Below, one piece after another: positions 34,062 to 42,838 of a DNA stretch of 64,000 nucleotides. A program made the translations under genes and the position numbers. Below the pieces are notes generated by a model, which worked only from the letters and a program-made list of their open reading frames with translations, did no database searches and was not told where the DNA came from. Source of the stretch: Capilliphycus robustus (lineage in GTDB: Bacteria; Cyanobacteriota; Cyanobacteriia; Cyanobacteriales; Microcoleaceae); NCBI RefSeq assembly GCF_034932365.1, contig NZ_JAYGHR010000001.1:62001-126000 (forward strand), read 5' to 3'. Position 1 is the stretch's first letter, and each line of letters begins with the position of its first letter.

Positions 34062-35432
34062 TTATAAGTTTGATATTCTCTCGGTTCCTACAAAAGAGTG
34101 GAAGTTCTGATCAACTTGTTGAGACGGCAGAGCCGGGAGTTTTTTGGCTTTACGAAGTGTTTCTGAAAAAATCTCAACAATGCGATCGCATTTGGAGTGC
34201 CAGTCAAAATAGTCCTCTCGAACTCGTTGCTTGGCTGCCTCTCCCATTTGATCTCGAAGTTGAGGAGATTCAGCCAGACGGATCATCGCCTGGGCTAAAC
34301 CCTTTGTAAACTCCTCTGGCGAACTGGGGTCTACGAGAACACCAGAGCGAGAGTCTACAATATAAGAAGGCCCTGCCCAATTCGTCGCGATCGTCGGTAA
34401 TCCAATCGCCATTGCTTCCATGATCGCATTTCCACCTGCTTCCCGCAGAGAAGGCATCACAAACACATCACATTCACGTAGAAGTTGATTGACTTTGGCA
34501 GAGGGCTGCCATCCATGAAAACGGATTTGGTTTTGAAGACCTAACTCTTGAACTCGGTTCTCAAGCTGTTGTTGTAACTGACCATTACCGACTAACTCTA
34601 ACACCGCGTTGCTGTTCTGATGAGCGACTTGTTGAAAAGCTTCGATCAGAAATTGAACGCCTTTCCAATCAACAAGCCGTCCAACATAGATAAACCGAAC
34701 GGGTTGATCGGGCTGAGACTGACGGGATTCTCTCGGTGGCCATAGATCCAAATCTACACCGGACTCAATGAGTTGATAGATTTCCCCTTGACAAGCTTTT
34801 GGTAAAGCATCAGTAGTCTGTTGGTTAGCAACAATCAAAGCTGATGCTTTAATTTTTCCGGGAATTAACTGATGGAGAATCTCGGAGAAAGAGCGGCTAA
34901 TATTGATGGAAAGACGGCTAATTTTTGAGTCCATGTACTGAAAAGCCGGAGGAAATTCTAACCCACCGGACAGGGGGCCGATAACCACAGGCACACCCAT
35001 GTTATAGATGAAACTTAGTCCTTTGGGGGTGATCGGTGCTGGCTCAAAAACCAGATCCATGTTATGAACTTTAATCAGTTTCTTGGCTAACTTGCGGATG
35101 TGGTATTGGGTGATCGAATGGATGATTTGACCAAAGATCAAGTCTTGAATGCGGTAGGGAAACAGTTTGCCTATCCGCCAAACCAGAACCTGATACCAAG
35201 TATCATCGACAAAATGGATTTTTCGGAACTGTTCGGGATCTTCAGCAAACTCTTGACGAAGCTCTTCACGAACTCGCCCATGACAAACTGCTCGAACCTC
35301 AATATTGCGTTCTCGCAAAAGTCGTAAATAATAAAAACTTTTGCCCGCTTCGCCCCCCATTTTCCGAGAGATATTCTCAACGACCATCAGTACACGCATC
35401 GATTCTAAATCTTGGCTTTCAGTTCCATTCAT
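34062..35432 (-). CDS. GT4-family glycosyltransferase
   Basis: 456 residues, GT-B fold. N-terminal acceptor domain begins MRVLMVVENISRKMGGEAGK (from residue 12). The donor domain has RFIYVGRLVDWKGVQFLIEA, IRFHGWQPSAKVNQLLREC, VFVMPSLREAGGNAIMEAMA (the EAx7E motif region) and GVLVDPSSPEEF. It probably transfers a nucleotide-sugar to a lipid-linked or polysaccharide acceptor at the cytoplasmic membrane face. ATG at 35432 is the first in frame; 35399 (MRVLM) is an alternative closer to homologues. Confidence 0.88.
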   Translation of the reverse strand: MNGTESQDLESMRVLMVVENISRKMGGEAGKSFYYLRLLRERNIEVRAVCHGRVREELRQEFAEDPEQFRKIHFVDDTWYQVLVWRIGKLFPYRIQDLIFGQIIHSITQYHIRKLAKKLIKVHNMDLVFEPAPITPKGLSFIYNMGVPVVIGPLSGGLEFPPAFQYMDSKISRLSINISRSFSEILHQLIPGKIKASALIVANQQTTDALPKACQGEIYQLIESGVDLDLWPPRESRQSQPDQPVRFIYVGRLVDWKGVQFLIEAFQQVAHQNSNAVLELVGNGQLQQQLENRVQELGLQNQIRFHGWQPSAKVNQLLRECDVFVMPSLREAGGNAIMEAMAIGLPTIATNWAGPSYIVDSRSGVLVDPSSPEEFTKGLAQAMIRLAESPQLRDQMGEAAKQRVREDYFDWHSKCDRIVEIFSETLRKAKKLPALPSQQVDQNFHSFVGTERISNL

Positions 35433-35933
35433 AGCAATTTCAAACGTTTCTATTGGTGTGAATTTTCAGGTTGATATAGATTGAGTCAGTGAGCGACGAA
35501 CTTAACCTAGAAATACAAAAAAAGACTTTTCAGCAAAATACTTTGTGAAACTTTTGGAGTACCTGAGACTCTTCCAAGTTCTGAAGAATACTCACCCAGT
35601 ATAGAAAATACGGATAACTTTGTTTGAAACAGTAAGGTTCTCACTTAAAATACTGAATAAACACCCCTACTAAACTCATGCTACATCAAACCCACGAGAT
35701 TGATGTAACTGACATTTGAGTGATCCTGATTAATTTTCAAGTGTTGCTGTTTCTAAAAATTGGGCCGTTGTGTTTTTCAACGTAGTAGATTCCCACTCTT
35801 ACTTGATCATAGTCTAACAAAATCATAACCCAGCTAGATGACAAACGACAAGATCTATGTGATGCTTGCATCGACAGATTGCTCTTGAAGAGGAAATTTG
35901 TACCTTTGATCCAACCGGGAATCAATTTGAGTA
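35433..35933. other. 500-base intergenic stretch
   Basis: I see no supported gene. It should hold the promoter of the glycosyltransferase gene and the 3' end of crr6. One 62-codon frame on the minus strand (35737-35925) has no recognisable features. Confidence 0.4.
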
Positions 35934-36416
35934 TTAACTTGCAGTGATCAACTCAAACAAGCCGTCATCCAAATCATACCCCAGCATTTGAGACATAGAC
36001 TTGAGTCGGGAAATACTCGGAATTCCTTGCTGGGGGAGCCAATCTGCTAAAATAAAAATCTTACGCATTAAAAAAATTTCCAACGCTTCTGGGTTATACT
36101 GAATTCCCTCAGTGCGATGGAACTGGTGAGGAACAAGCATGGCGACATAACGAGCCAGTTCCCCCCCTTTCCAGTCAAGTAAAAAAGGCAACCAAGGATA
36201 ACGAGCATCCAAGCGCACAAACCACAGTCGCACTTCTGGAACTTCAGACAGTTCGCGGGGGTCTTGAGGATCGCGAGGATAATCAATCTCAAAACACATC
36301 TGTTGCTCAGAAGCCGTGATCGCGCCTTGTTGGAATAACTGATCAATCGTGATTTGAGCAGGTGACAAGTCCAACTGATGTAGACATTCAGCATTAACCT
36401 TGATCGTGATTGTCAT
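35934..36416 (-). CDS. crr6: CRR6-family NdhI maturation factor
   Basis: 160 residues. The blocks ELSEVPEVRLWFVRLDARYP, LLDWKGGELARYVAMLVPHQ and FHRTEGIQYNPEALEIFLM, then MSQMLGYDLDDGLFEL, are characteristic of CRR6. CRR6 is needed for assembly of the NdhI subunit into the NDH-1 complex in cyanobacteria and chloroplasts. It is divergent from the Fur-family gene across 220 bases. Confidence 0.9.
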   Translation of the reverse strand: MTITIKVNAECLHQLDLSPAQITIDQLFQQGAITASEQQMCFEIDYPRDPQDPRELSEVPEVRLWFVRLDARYPWLPFLLDWKGGELARYVAMLVPHQFHRTEGIQYNPEALEIFLMRKIFILADWLPQQGIPSISRLKSMSQMLGYDLDDGLFELITAS

Positions 36417-36638
36417 GTTTTGTCAACCTTTGTTGATACTGCACCGGATTTCCCCTTTTAGAATTGTAGGTAGCCGGGGTAAGGGATTTGATCCGTTCAA
36501 ATTGTAGCCTGACTGGGGAGACTTTCTTTACTCAACCCGCTAAAATGCCTAAGATAAAATTGAAGTAGCAGTAAATTTGTATACATACGTTTTACAGCAG
36601 AGATAACAGGTCATTTTATAAAAATAGAGGCGTAAGAA

Positions 36639-37103
36639 GTGAAACCGATCCGTTCATTAGACGATGCACTCCATCGATGTCAGACCCAGGGAATGCGCCT
36701 GAGCCGTCAGCGTCGCTTTATCCTGGAACTCCTCTGGGAAGCCCAGGAACACCTCTCAGCTCGTGAAATTTACGATAGACTCAATCAACAGGGGAAAGCG
36801 ATCGGTCATACCTCGGTGTACCAAAACTTAGAAGCGCTCTCCCGTGAGAATATTATTGAGTGTATTGAACGATCTGAGGGTCGCCTGTACGGACACATCA
36901 GTGATTCTCACTCCCATGTGAATTGTTTGGATACCGAGCGAATTATCGATGTTCATATTGAACTGCCCGCTTCAGTGATTGAGCAAGTCGAACAACAAAC
37001 CGGAATTAAAATCACCGATTATCGCATAGACTTTTTTGGCTACAGTTCATCAGAATCAGTCCATACTGCGGAAAATACCGACTCAACCCCCAAAGCATCT
37101 TGA
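36639..37103 (+). CDS. Fur-family regulator, FurC/PerR type
   Basis: 154 residues starting with GTG. The winged-helix part (RLSRQRRFILELLWEAQEHL, REIYDRLNQQGKAIGHTSVY) and the HVN/HxH metal region ISDSHSHVNCLDTE fit the Fur family and closely resemble the cyanobacterial FurC (PerR) branch. The structural zinc motif is incomplete: one Cys is present where most Fur proteins have CxxC. As PerR it would sense peroxide and control genes such as dps and srx, but no operator was confirmed here. Confidence 0.85.
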   Translation: MKPIRSLDDALHRCQTQGMRLSRQRRFILELLWEAQEHLSAREIYDRLNQQGKAIGHTSVYQNLEALSRENIIECIERSEGRLYGHISDSHSHVNCLDTERIIDVHIELPASVIEQVEQQTGIKITDYRIDFFGYSSSESVHTAENTDSTPKAS

Positions 37104-37455
37104 TAGAAGCTAAACTCTCTGTACAACACCCAAGAATTCGACCGTTTGACGAGGGGACGTAGGATGGCTAATATGTGTAAAGCTTAAAAAAACTCGATAA
37201 CATTTTATTGGAAAATCAGCCAAAGTTGTAAAACCGGGCTTAAAACTGTATAAAATCACAGCAGATTCGGTCAGCAATTCCCCACAAACGGAAAAAGCCG
37301 AACTGAACAGAAGCAAACCGCTAGAGTGAACCCAAGGTCTGGTCTGCACTCAAAGTTCAAACAGCTTCGGGTCAAGGTTCAACTCATGGCGAACTCGATT
37401 CCCGCCGATAGGGAGAGGCAAAACCCAGAATGAATCTAAGGAAAATGGTGAAGTC
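37104..37455. other. 350-base gap upstream of the Ser/Gly/Tyr-tail gene
   Basis: No gene supported. It should contain the promoter and leader of the following gene; GGAAAATGGTG lies just before its ATG. No hairpin or repeat stood out. Confidence 0.4.
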
Positions 37456-39780
37456 ATGACGACACCCAAAATTAACCCATCTAGCAGCTTAAGTAGCCCC
37501 GAAGACAACGCTGTTCCTCAAACCTCAACACCGAAGTTAGAGGCAGAAACAGCCACAATGACCGTCACGCCAACAAAGCACTCACTGAAGTTGCCCAAAG
37601 GCTTTTGGGGGTGGCAACTCCTTTGGCTGACGGTTCTGCTTGGGTTTGGAACAATGGGAGCCGGCGCCTTGCTGTGGCTGTTGATTACTCCACCTCCGCC
37701 AAATTGTGAAGAAATCTCACCCATATCTCCAGATGGAGATCGGCTCTATTGTGCAGACCAGGGCGCTAAGTCGGGAGAACTCGAAAAAATTCAAGCCGCC
37801 TTTAACTTGATCGAAAGTTGGCCAGAGACTCATCCCCTTCAGCCTCAAGCCCAGAAAATGATGGAGCAATGGGCAAAGCTACTGATCGCCTTAGCTGACC
37901 AAAAAATTGACGAAGGTAACTTGCAGGGGGCGATCGACTTAATTAGCATTGTCCCTAAAACAAGCCCCGCCTACTCGACTGTAGAAAGTGCGATCACCGG
38001 ATGGCAAAATGACTGGGATGAAGGGCAACAACTCTACAAAAAAGCGATCGCCGCTTTAAAACAACAAAACTGGGCGCAAGCTTTCAGCCACATCCAGTCT
38101 CTCACCAAACTCAACAATGCTCACTGGCGAGAAAAACGCTTCAACGAGCTAGTGGATCGGATGTCGATCGAAAGACAAGGCGATAAGCGACTGCAAGAAG
38201 CTCGCGAGATTGCCAAACAAGACAGCCCCAGTAGCTTAGAAGAAGCCATTGATCTAGCTCATCGGGTAGACTCCAAACTATACATCTACTCAGTGGCTCA
38301 ACAAGAGGTGAAAAACTGGAGCCAGAGATTAGTTGATCTAGCCACACAGGAGTTGAAAGCTAAAAATCGCTCGAATGTCATCAGTATTGCCCAACGAGTT
38401 CCTGAATATTCTCCGCTCTATCAAGATGCCCAAAACTTGATGCTGTTGGCGACGGTTCAAGATGTTTCCTTAAATCAAGCCAGCAGTAAGCCCTTCCTGG
38501 AAAAGTTGGTCGTACTGTTAGAAGGAAAAGCGGCTGTGGAGAAGGGGAGCATTAAGCAAGCTCTTTATCAAGAAGCCAACATTCCCCCCGATCAACTCGG
38601 CGGACAAATTCAAGATCTGATCGATCTACAACTGGCTAATGCGATCGCCAAAATTGGTCATCCCTTTGCTTTGCAATTGGCGATGGATCAAGCTCAAACC
38701 CTCAGTCCAAACCGACCTCGACGGATACACGCTCAAACCTTAGTCGCCCACTGGCGCAAAGAAATCGAACGCATTGAAGACCGACCTCATATCGTTCTGG
38801 CGCGTAAATTAGCAGAACAAGAAGACGCCAATGGGTTTAGAGCCGCAGTTAAGCAAGCCACTCAAGTGGCACTGGGTCGTCCCTTGCGAGTCGAAGCTCA
38901 AACTCTGATCGCGGAGTGGACAAAACGGATTGAAATTATCGAAGATCAACCGATCTTCAATGAAGCTCTGGCTTTAGCCAAAGCAGGAAACTTGAGTGCG
39001 GCGATTGATAAAGCTTCTGGAATTGCTTCAGGTCGCGCTCTCCACAGTCAAGCCCGTGACAAAATTAACGAATGGGTGACAGAAGTTCAAATTGCTGAGG
39101 ATCGCCCCCTGCTTGACAAAGCCTACGGTTTAGCGGATAAAGGCAGCTTGAGTTCAGCCATTTCAGAAGCGTCTCGAATTCGCTATGGTCGCGCCCTCTA
39201 CTATGAAGCCCAAAATGCGATCGCCCGTTGGGTTGAAGAACGGGATGCTTACTGGGCGGCTCAACAACCTCGACGTTCTGAGCCAACGAGTTCTAGGAGT
39301 TCTTCTAGTTCTTCACAAAGCAGCTATTCTAGCTCTGGCAGCAGTTCTTCGAGTTCTTCGTCGAGTGGATACTCCAGTGGTTCGAGTTCAACGAGTGGAT
39401 ATTCGGACTACTCGGGTGGTTATTCTTCTGGCTCGAGCAGTGGATACTCGGGGGGTTATTCCGGCTCAACGAGTGGATATTCAGATAGCTCTTCGGGTGG
39501 CTATTCTTCTGGCTCTAGCGGATACTCAGGGGGTTACTCCAGTGGGGGCTATTCTAGTGGTTATTCCAGCGATTATTCAGGTAGTTCTTCGGGCTATTCA
39601 GATAGCTATTCGGGTGGCTATTCCGGTGGTTCGAGTGGATACTCCTCATCCGATAGCGTCGCACCCGCTCCGGCTGCGGCGTCGGGAGGTTACGAAGCCC
39701 CTGCTGCGGCTCCTGAAGCTCCGGCTGCTGCGCCCACTGAAAGTTATAGTCCTCCAGATGCTAACTTATTTTTGGAGTAG
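37456..39780 (+). CDS. Membrane-anchored repeat protein with a FUS-like Ser/Gly/Tyr tail
   Basis: 774 residues. A Pro/Ser/Thr-rich cytoplasmic N-terminus (1-47), a single membrane segment (about 52-77), a long helical region (95-600) with at least four ~50-residue repeats (such as IAEDRPLLDKAYGLADKGSL, then ASRIRYGRALYYEAQ), and a low-complexity tail. Residues about 614-735 consist almost only of Ser, Gly, Tyr and a few Asp, with about 18 Tyr in (S/G)Y(S/G) units and no Lys or Arg. A Pro/Ala-rich end follows. Homologues are often called chromosome segregation ATPase-like, but I see no ATP-binding motif. The tail resembles eukaryotic phase-separating domains. Confidence 0.85.
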   Translation: MTTPKINPSSSLSSPEDNAVPQTSTPKLEAETATMTVTPTKHSLKLPKGFWGWQLLWLTVLLGFGTMGAGALLWLLITPPPPNCEEISPISPDGDRLYCADQGAKSGELEKIQAAFNLIESWPETHPLQPQAQKMMEQWAKLLIALADQKIDEGNLQGAIDLISIVPKTSPAYSTVESAITGWQNDWDEGQQLYKKAIAALKQQNWAQAFSHIQSLTKLNNAHWREKRFNELVDRMSIERQGDKRLQEAREIAKQDSPSSLEEAIDLAHRVDSKLYIYSVAQQEVKNWSQRLVDLATQELKAKNRSNVISIAQRVPEYSPLYQDAQNLMLLATVQDVSLNQASSKPFLEKLVVLLEGKAAVEKGSIKQALYQEANIPPDQLGGQIQDLIDLQLANAIAKIGHPFALQLAMDQAQTLSPNRPRRIHAQTLVAHWRKEIERIEDRPHIVLARKLAEQEDANGFRAAVKQATQVALGRPLRVEAQTLIAEWTKRIEIIEDQPIFNEALALAKAGNLSAAIDKASGIASGRALHSQARDKINEWVTEVQIAEDRPLLDKAYGLADKGSLSSAISEASRIRYGRALYYEAQNAIARWVEERDAYWAAQQPRRSEPTSSRSSSSSSQSSYSSSGSSSSSSSSSGYSSGSSSTSGYSDYSGGYSSGSSSGYSGGYSGSTSGYSDSSSGGYSSGSSGYSGGYSSGGYSSGYSSDYSGSSSGYSDSYSGGYSGGSSGYSSSDSVAPAPAAASGGYEAPAAAPEAPAAAPTESYSPPDANLFLE

Positions 39781-39855
39781 TACAGTTCGTCTAAAAGCAT
39801 CTAATGGTAAAGTCTGAAGTAGCGGAATTCAGACCTTTCAGACTTCTGTGAATCC

Positions 39856-41697
39856 ATGACTCAATCGACTGTGCGACTTCTGCTTATTGATGATGACCCG
39901 ATTTTTTGCATGGGATTACGGGCCGCTTGCCAACAGTATCCTGATTTACAGGTCGTTGCAGAAGCCCAAACCGCAGAAGCCGCCTTAGCAATTTTAGAAC
40001 CTCAACGGGCCGTAAACGAGAATTCCCTCCCTAACATTTCAGCCGATCATGTTATTGATGTCGCTGTTTTGGAGTTGGGGATGGCTAGCCTAAATGCTCC
40101 CAACTCGCGGTTGCGTTCTACCACTGATCCGGCGATCGCTTTTTGTCAATCTCTGATGACGAACGACCCAAACTTGGGGATTTTGCTTCTCACTTCCATT
40201 CGAGACAATACCCAACTCCAAGCTGCTCAACAGGTTGGGGTTCAAGGCTATTGTCCCAAAGGGGTAGCGATTGAGACGATGATCACTGCAATTCGTCTGA
40301 TCGCCAATGGCCAGACGGTTTGGGAAAATTTCAGTTCAGATGGGCTTTCAACTCGGACTCAATCCCCCATCACTGGTTTATCTCGATGGAGTCGCTGGCG
40401 TTACAAACTCGGGTGTTCTGGACTGCAACAAATTGATGAAACTCTGGCTGAAGTAACAACTCAACTTCCGAACCCCTATGATGTGGAACGGGGAGATCCG
40501 ATGGCGGTTCTCAACTGGTTAATGATCACAGGTCATCGCCGAGAACTGCTGGCGGCTCGTTGGATTGTCAGTCAACTGTTACCCGCTTCTGTTCGCACTC
40601 AAGCCCCTGCAACGGAGGAAAGGAAGTTTACCCCTAATCCCCCCCCAAACGAGCCTCTAACACCCAAAGAATGGCTGGTTGTGCGTTCTAATTCTTCCCT
40701 AACCTATCAAGCTCCGGTATTAGCAACGGAGGTGAAATCGGTTTTATTTGATGTTACTTTTGCTAAATTGCAGTCGGGGTTAATCAATCTGACAGGTTCT
40801 CCCCTGGAAATTGATATTTTACGATTGACTCAAAAACGGGAACTGATTCGTCTGATTTTGCAACAGTTTGAACAAATGTTAGACGAACTCGGATTTTCCC
40901 AAGTGGAATTTGATCAATTATCTGATAAATCTCCGACAATGCTGGTTGATATTTGGAAAGCGTCTGTTACTAATTTTTTTGGGAAATATTACACTTTACA
41001 AGTCGGAACTCAACAGATAGAAGTTGTCCCGGTTCTACTGCGAGATGCAGTGATTGTTCAAACTTCGATTCTTGATAAAATTCCCTTAATTCCCGATTTA
41101 GTTGCTGATTTATTATTTCAAGTTCCTTTAATCGTTGATAATACTTCTTGTCCGGTGGGAAGTCCTGAAGCGATGCAACGCGCCGAAGCGATTTTACAAA
41201 ATTTAGTGATTCAAATGGCGAATGCTGTGATTCAACCCTTGCTGAATCATTTTGCTGATGTTGAAGAAATTAAACAAAAATATTATGATCGGCGGTTGTT
41301 CTCGACTCGTGAACTGGAGAAATTTAGAAATAATTTGTCTTGGAAATATCGCGTCGATCAATATTTTGGAGAACCTAAAGAAATTTTTGAAAGTTTATAT
41401 ACTTTACGAGTCTTTGGAGAACGGGGAATTCAAAAACAAGAAATTTATTCTCCCCGTAATGAAGAATTGAAAAAGCTTTCTGGCGTTCAACTGGCGGTGA
41501 GTTTGGTGTTAGAAACTCGTGATGCAGTCGCTCCCCGAGTTCGAGCAACAATCTCTTTTCTAGGAAGTGGTGTGGTTTATTTGTTGACTCAAGTTGTGGG
41601 TCGAGGAATTGGTCTAATTGGTCGGGGAATTCTACAAGGAATTGGTAACTCGTTCCAGGAAAATCGCGTTAATAAAAAAAATGGTCGTCAACCCTGA
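39856..41697 (+). CDS. Receiver domain - DUF3685 (Ycf55-like) protein
   Basis: 613 residues. Residues 5-155 are a receiver domain: acidic pocket DDD at 12-14, conserved Lys135 (CPKG) and a Thr/Ser in LLLTS. The expected phosphoacceptor Asp (usually LxDLGMP) is Glu73 (VAVLELGM). The C-terminal 350 residues are DUF3685, the cyanobacterial counterpart of plastid Ycf55. There is no DNA-binding domain at the C-terminus, though the region after the receiver may be a linker. The gene follows the Ser/Gly/Tyr-tail gene by 75 bases on the same strand. Confidence 0.82.
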   Translation: MTQSTVRLLLIDDDPIFCMGLRAACQQYPDLQVVAEAQTAEAALAILEPQRAVNENSLPNISADHVIDVAVLELGMASLNAPNSRLRSTTDPAIAFCQSLMTNDPNLGILLLTSIRDNTQLQAAQQVGVQGYCPKGVAIETMITAIRLIANGQTVWENFSSDGLSTRTQSPITGLSRWSRWRYKLGCSGLQQIDETLAEVTTQLPNPYDVERGDPMAVLNWLMITGHRRELLAARWIVSQLLPASVRTQAPATEERKFTPNPPPNEPLTPKEWLVVRSNSSLTYQAPVLATEVKSVLFDVTFAKLQSGLINLTGSPLEIDILRLTQKRELIRLILQQFEQMLDELGFSQVEFDQLSDKSPTMLVDIWKASVTNFFGKYYTLQVGTQQIEVVPVLLRDAVIVQTSILDKIPLIPDLVADLLFQVPLIVDNTSCPVGSPEAMQRAEAILQNLVIQMANAVIQPLLNHFADVEEIKQKYYDRRLFSTRELEKFRNNLSWKYRVDQYFGEPKEIFESLYTLRVFGERGIQKQEIYSPRNEELKKLSGVQLAVSLVLETRDAVAPRVRATISFLGSGVVYLLTQVVGRGIGLIGRGILQGIGNSFQENRVNKKNGRQP

Positions 41698-41864
41698 AAA
41701 TTCAAAGAGGAGATGGGGAAGTTTGATAACTGGTAGGGGGAATTCATGAATTCCCTTTACGCTCACGGGTGAGTGATTCAAGAATTGCTGGCAGAATTAT
41801 CTTAACTTTATTTTAATTCCCTCTTAACTATCAAATGGTATGGTTAACTGGGAGGTTATATTTT

Positions 41865-42737
41865 ATGAAACGTCGTCATTTTCTCGGGTATTCTTTATAC
41901 TTTATTGTAGGATGTAGCACAACAACGACCCGGAACAACGAACTCGGAAGGAATAAACCTGATCTTCTCCGTTTTACCGTAACTGACGAACAAGGACTAG
42001 AAGCATTAGAGCAGAATTATGGTCAATTTCGCCAAGCTTTAGAAGAAGTCCTAGAGACAAAAATTGAGTTTGTCCCGGTAGAAAGCTACATCGCTGCTGT
42101 GGTTGCGTTTCAATCCAATCAAGTGGATTTAATTCTCACTGGGCCTTCTGAATATGTGGTAATTCACGCTCGGACTGATGCTTTACCTTTGATTGCGATC
42201 GCTCGTCAAGATTACTATTCTATCATTGTTGTTCCCGAACAGAGCAATATTCAATCCTTAAATCAATTAAGCGGTAAAACCATTTCTCTGAAAAAACCGG
42301 GTTCTACCAGTGGTCATCTTGGCCCAACAAAATTATTACTAGATGCCGGACTGAAACCGAATGTCAACTATAAAGTAATGATGTTAGGATCACAAGAAGG
42401 GATGGAAGCACTCGCTGAGGGGAAAGTCGATGCTTGGGGGGGATCAAAAACGGATTATGAGGGCTATAAAATTTCTGGAAAAAGCTTTCGAGAGATTGAA
42501 CAAAGTTCTCCCCTTCCGAGTGATTTAATTGTTGCGAGTGATTTTTTAGATCCAAAAGTTGTTGCTGGGTATAAAAAACGGATTATCGAAAATAAAGACC
42601 AATTAATAGAAGCTTTAGTCTTGGGTGAAGAAACTCAAAAATACAAAGGTTCTCGGTTAGTTCCCGTTGAGGATAGTGATTATGATATTATTCGTGATGT
42701 CTATCAAGCGATTGGCGAAGGGGAGTTAATTCGGTAA
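41865..42737 (+). CDS. PhnD-like periplasmic binding lipoprotein
   Basis: 290 residues from the ATG at 41865, which has a GGGAGG site 9 bases upstream; the longer frame from 41835 adds ten unsupported residues. The lipobox is FIVGC with Cys17. The body matches phosphate/phosphonate-type substrate-binding proteins: FRQALEEVLETKIEFVPVES, LTGPSEYVVI, GKTISLKKPGSTSGHL and AEGKVDAWGGSKTDYEG. No ABC permease or ATPase gene is nearby; a histidine kinase gene is 101 bases downstream, so it may be a sensory partner. Confidence 0.87.
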   Translation: MKRRHFLGYSLYFIVGCSTTTTRNNELGRNKPDLLRFTVTDEQGLEALEQNYGQFRQALEEVLETKIEFVPVESYIAAVVAFQSNQVDLILTGPSEYVVIHARTDALPLIAIARQDYYSIIVVPEQSNIQSLNQLSGKTISLKKPGSTSGHLGPTKLLLDAGLKPNVNYKVMMLGSQEGMEALAEGKVDAWGGSKTDYEGYKISGKSFREIEQSSPLPSDLIVASDFLDPKVVAGYKKRIIENKDQLIEALVLGEETQKYKGSRLVPVEDSDYDIIRDVYQAIGEGELIR

Positions 42738-42838
42738 AATTTCTGGGATGAAAAAAGTTAGCTCACAACCGAGTGAATTAACCTAATATTAACCTAAGAA
42801 TGCTAAATTAGTACATAAATGCTCTATCCGGTTCTATT

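Noticed and set aside
35737..35925. A 62-codon minus-strand frame
   Set aside because: No recognisable feature, no clear ribosome-binding site; treated as chance.
39185..39817. A long plus-strand frame in the tail of the Ser/Gly/Tyr gene
   Set aside because: It is an alternative frame of the repetitive tail; the main frame (37456-39780) has the conserved N-terminal part and normal codon use.
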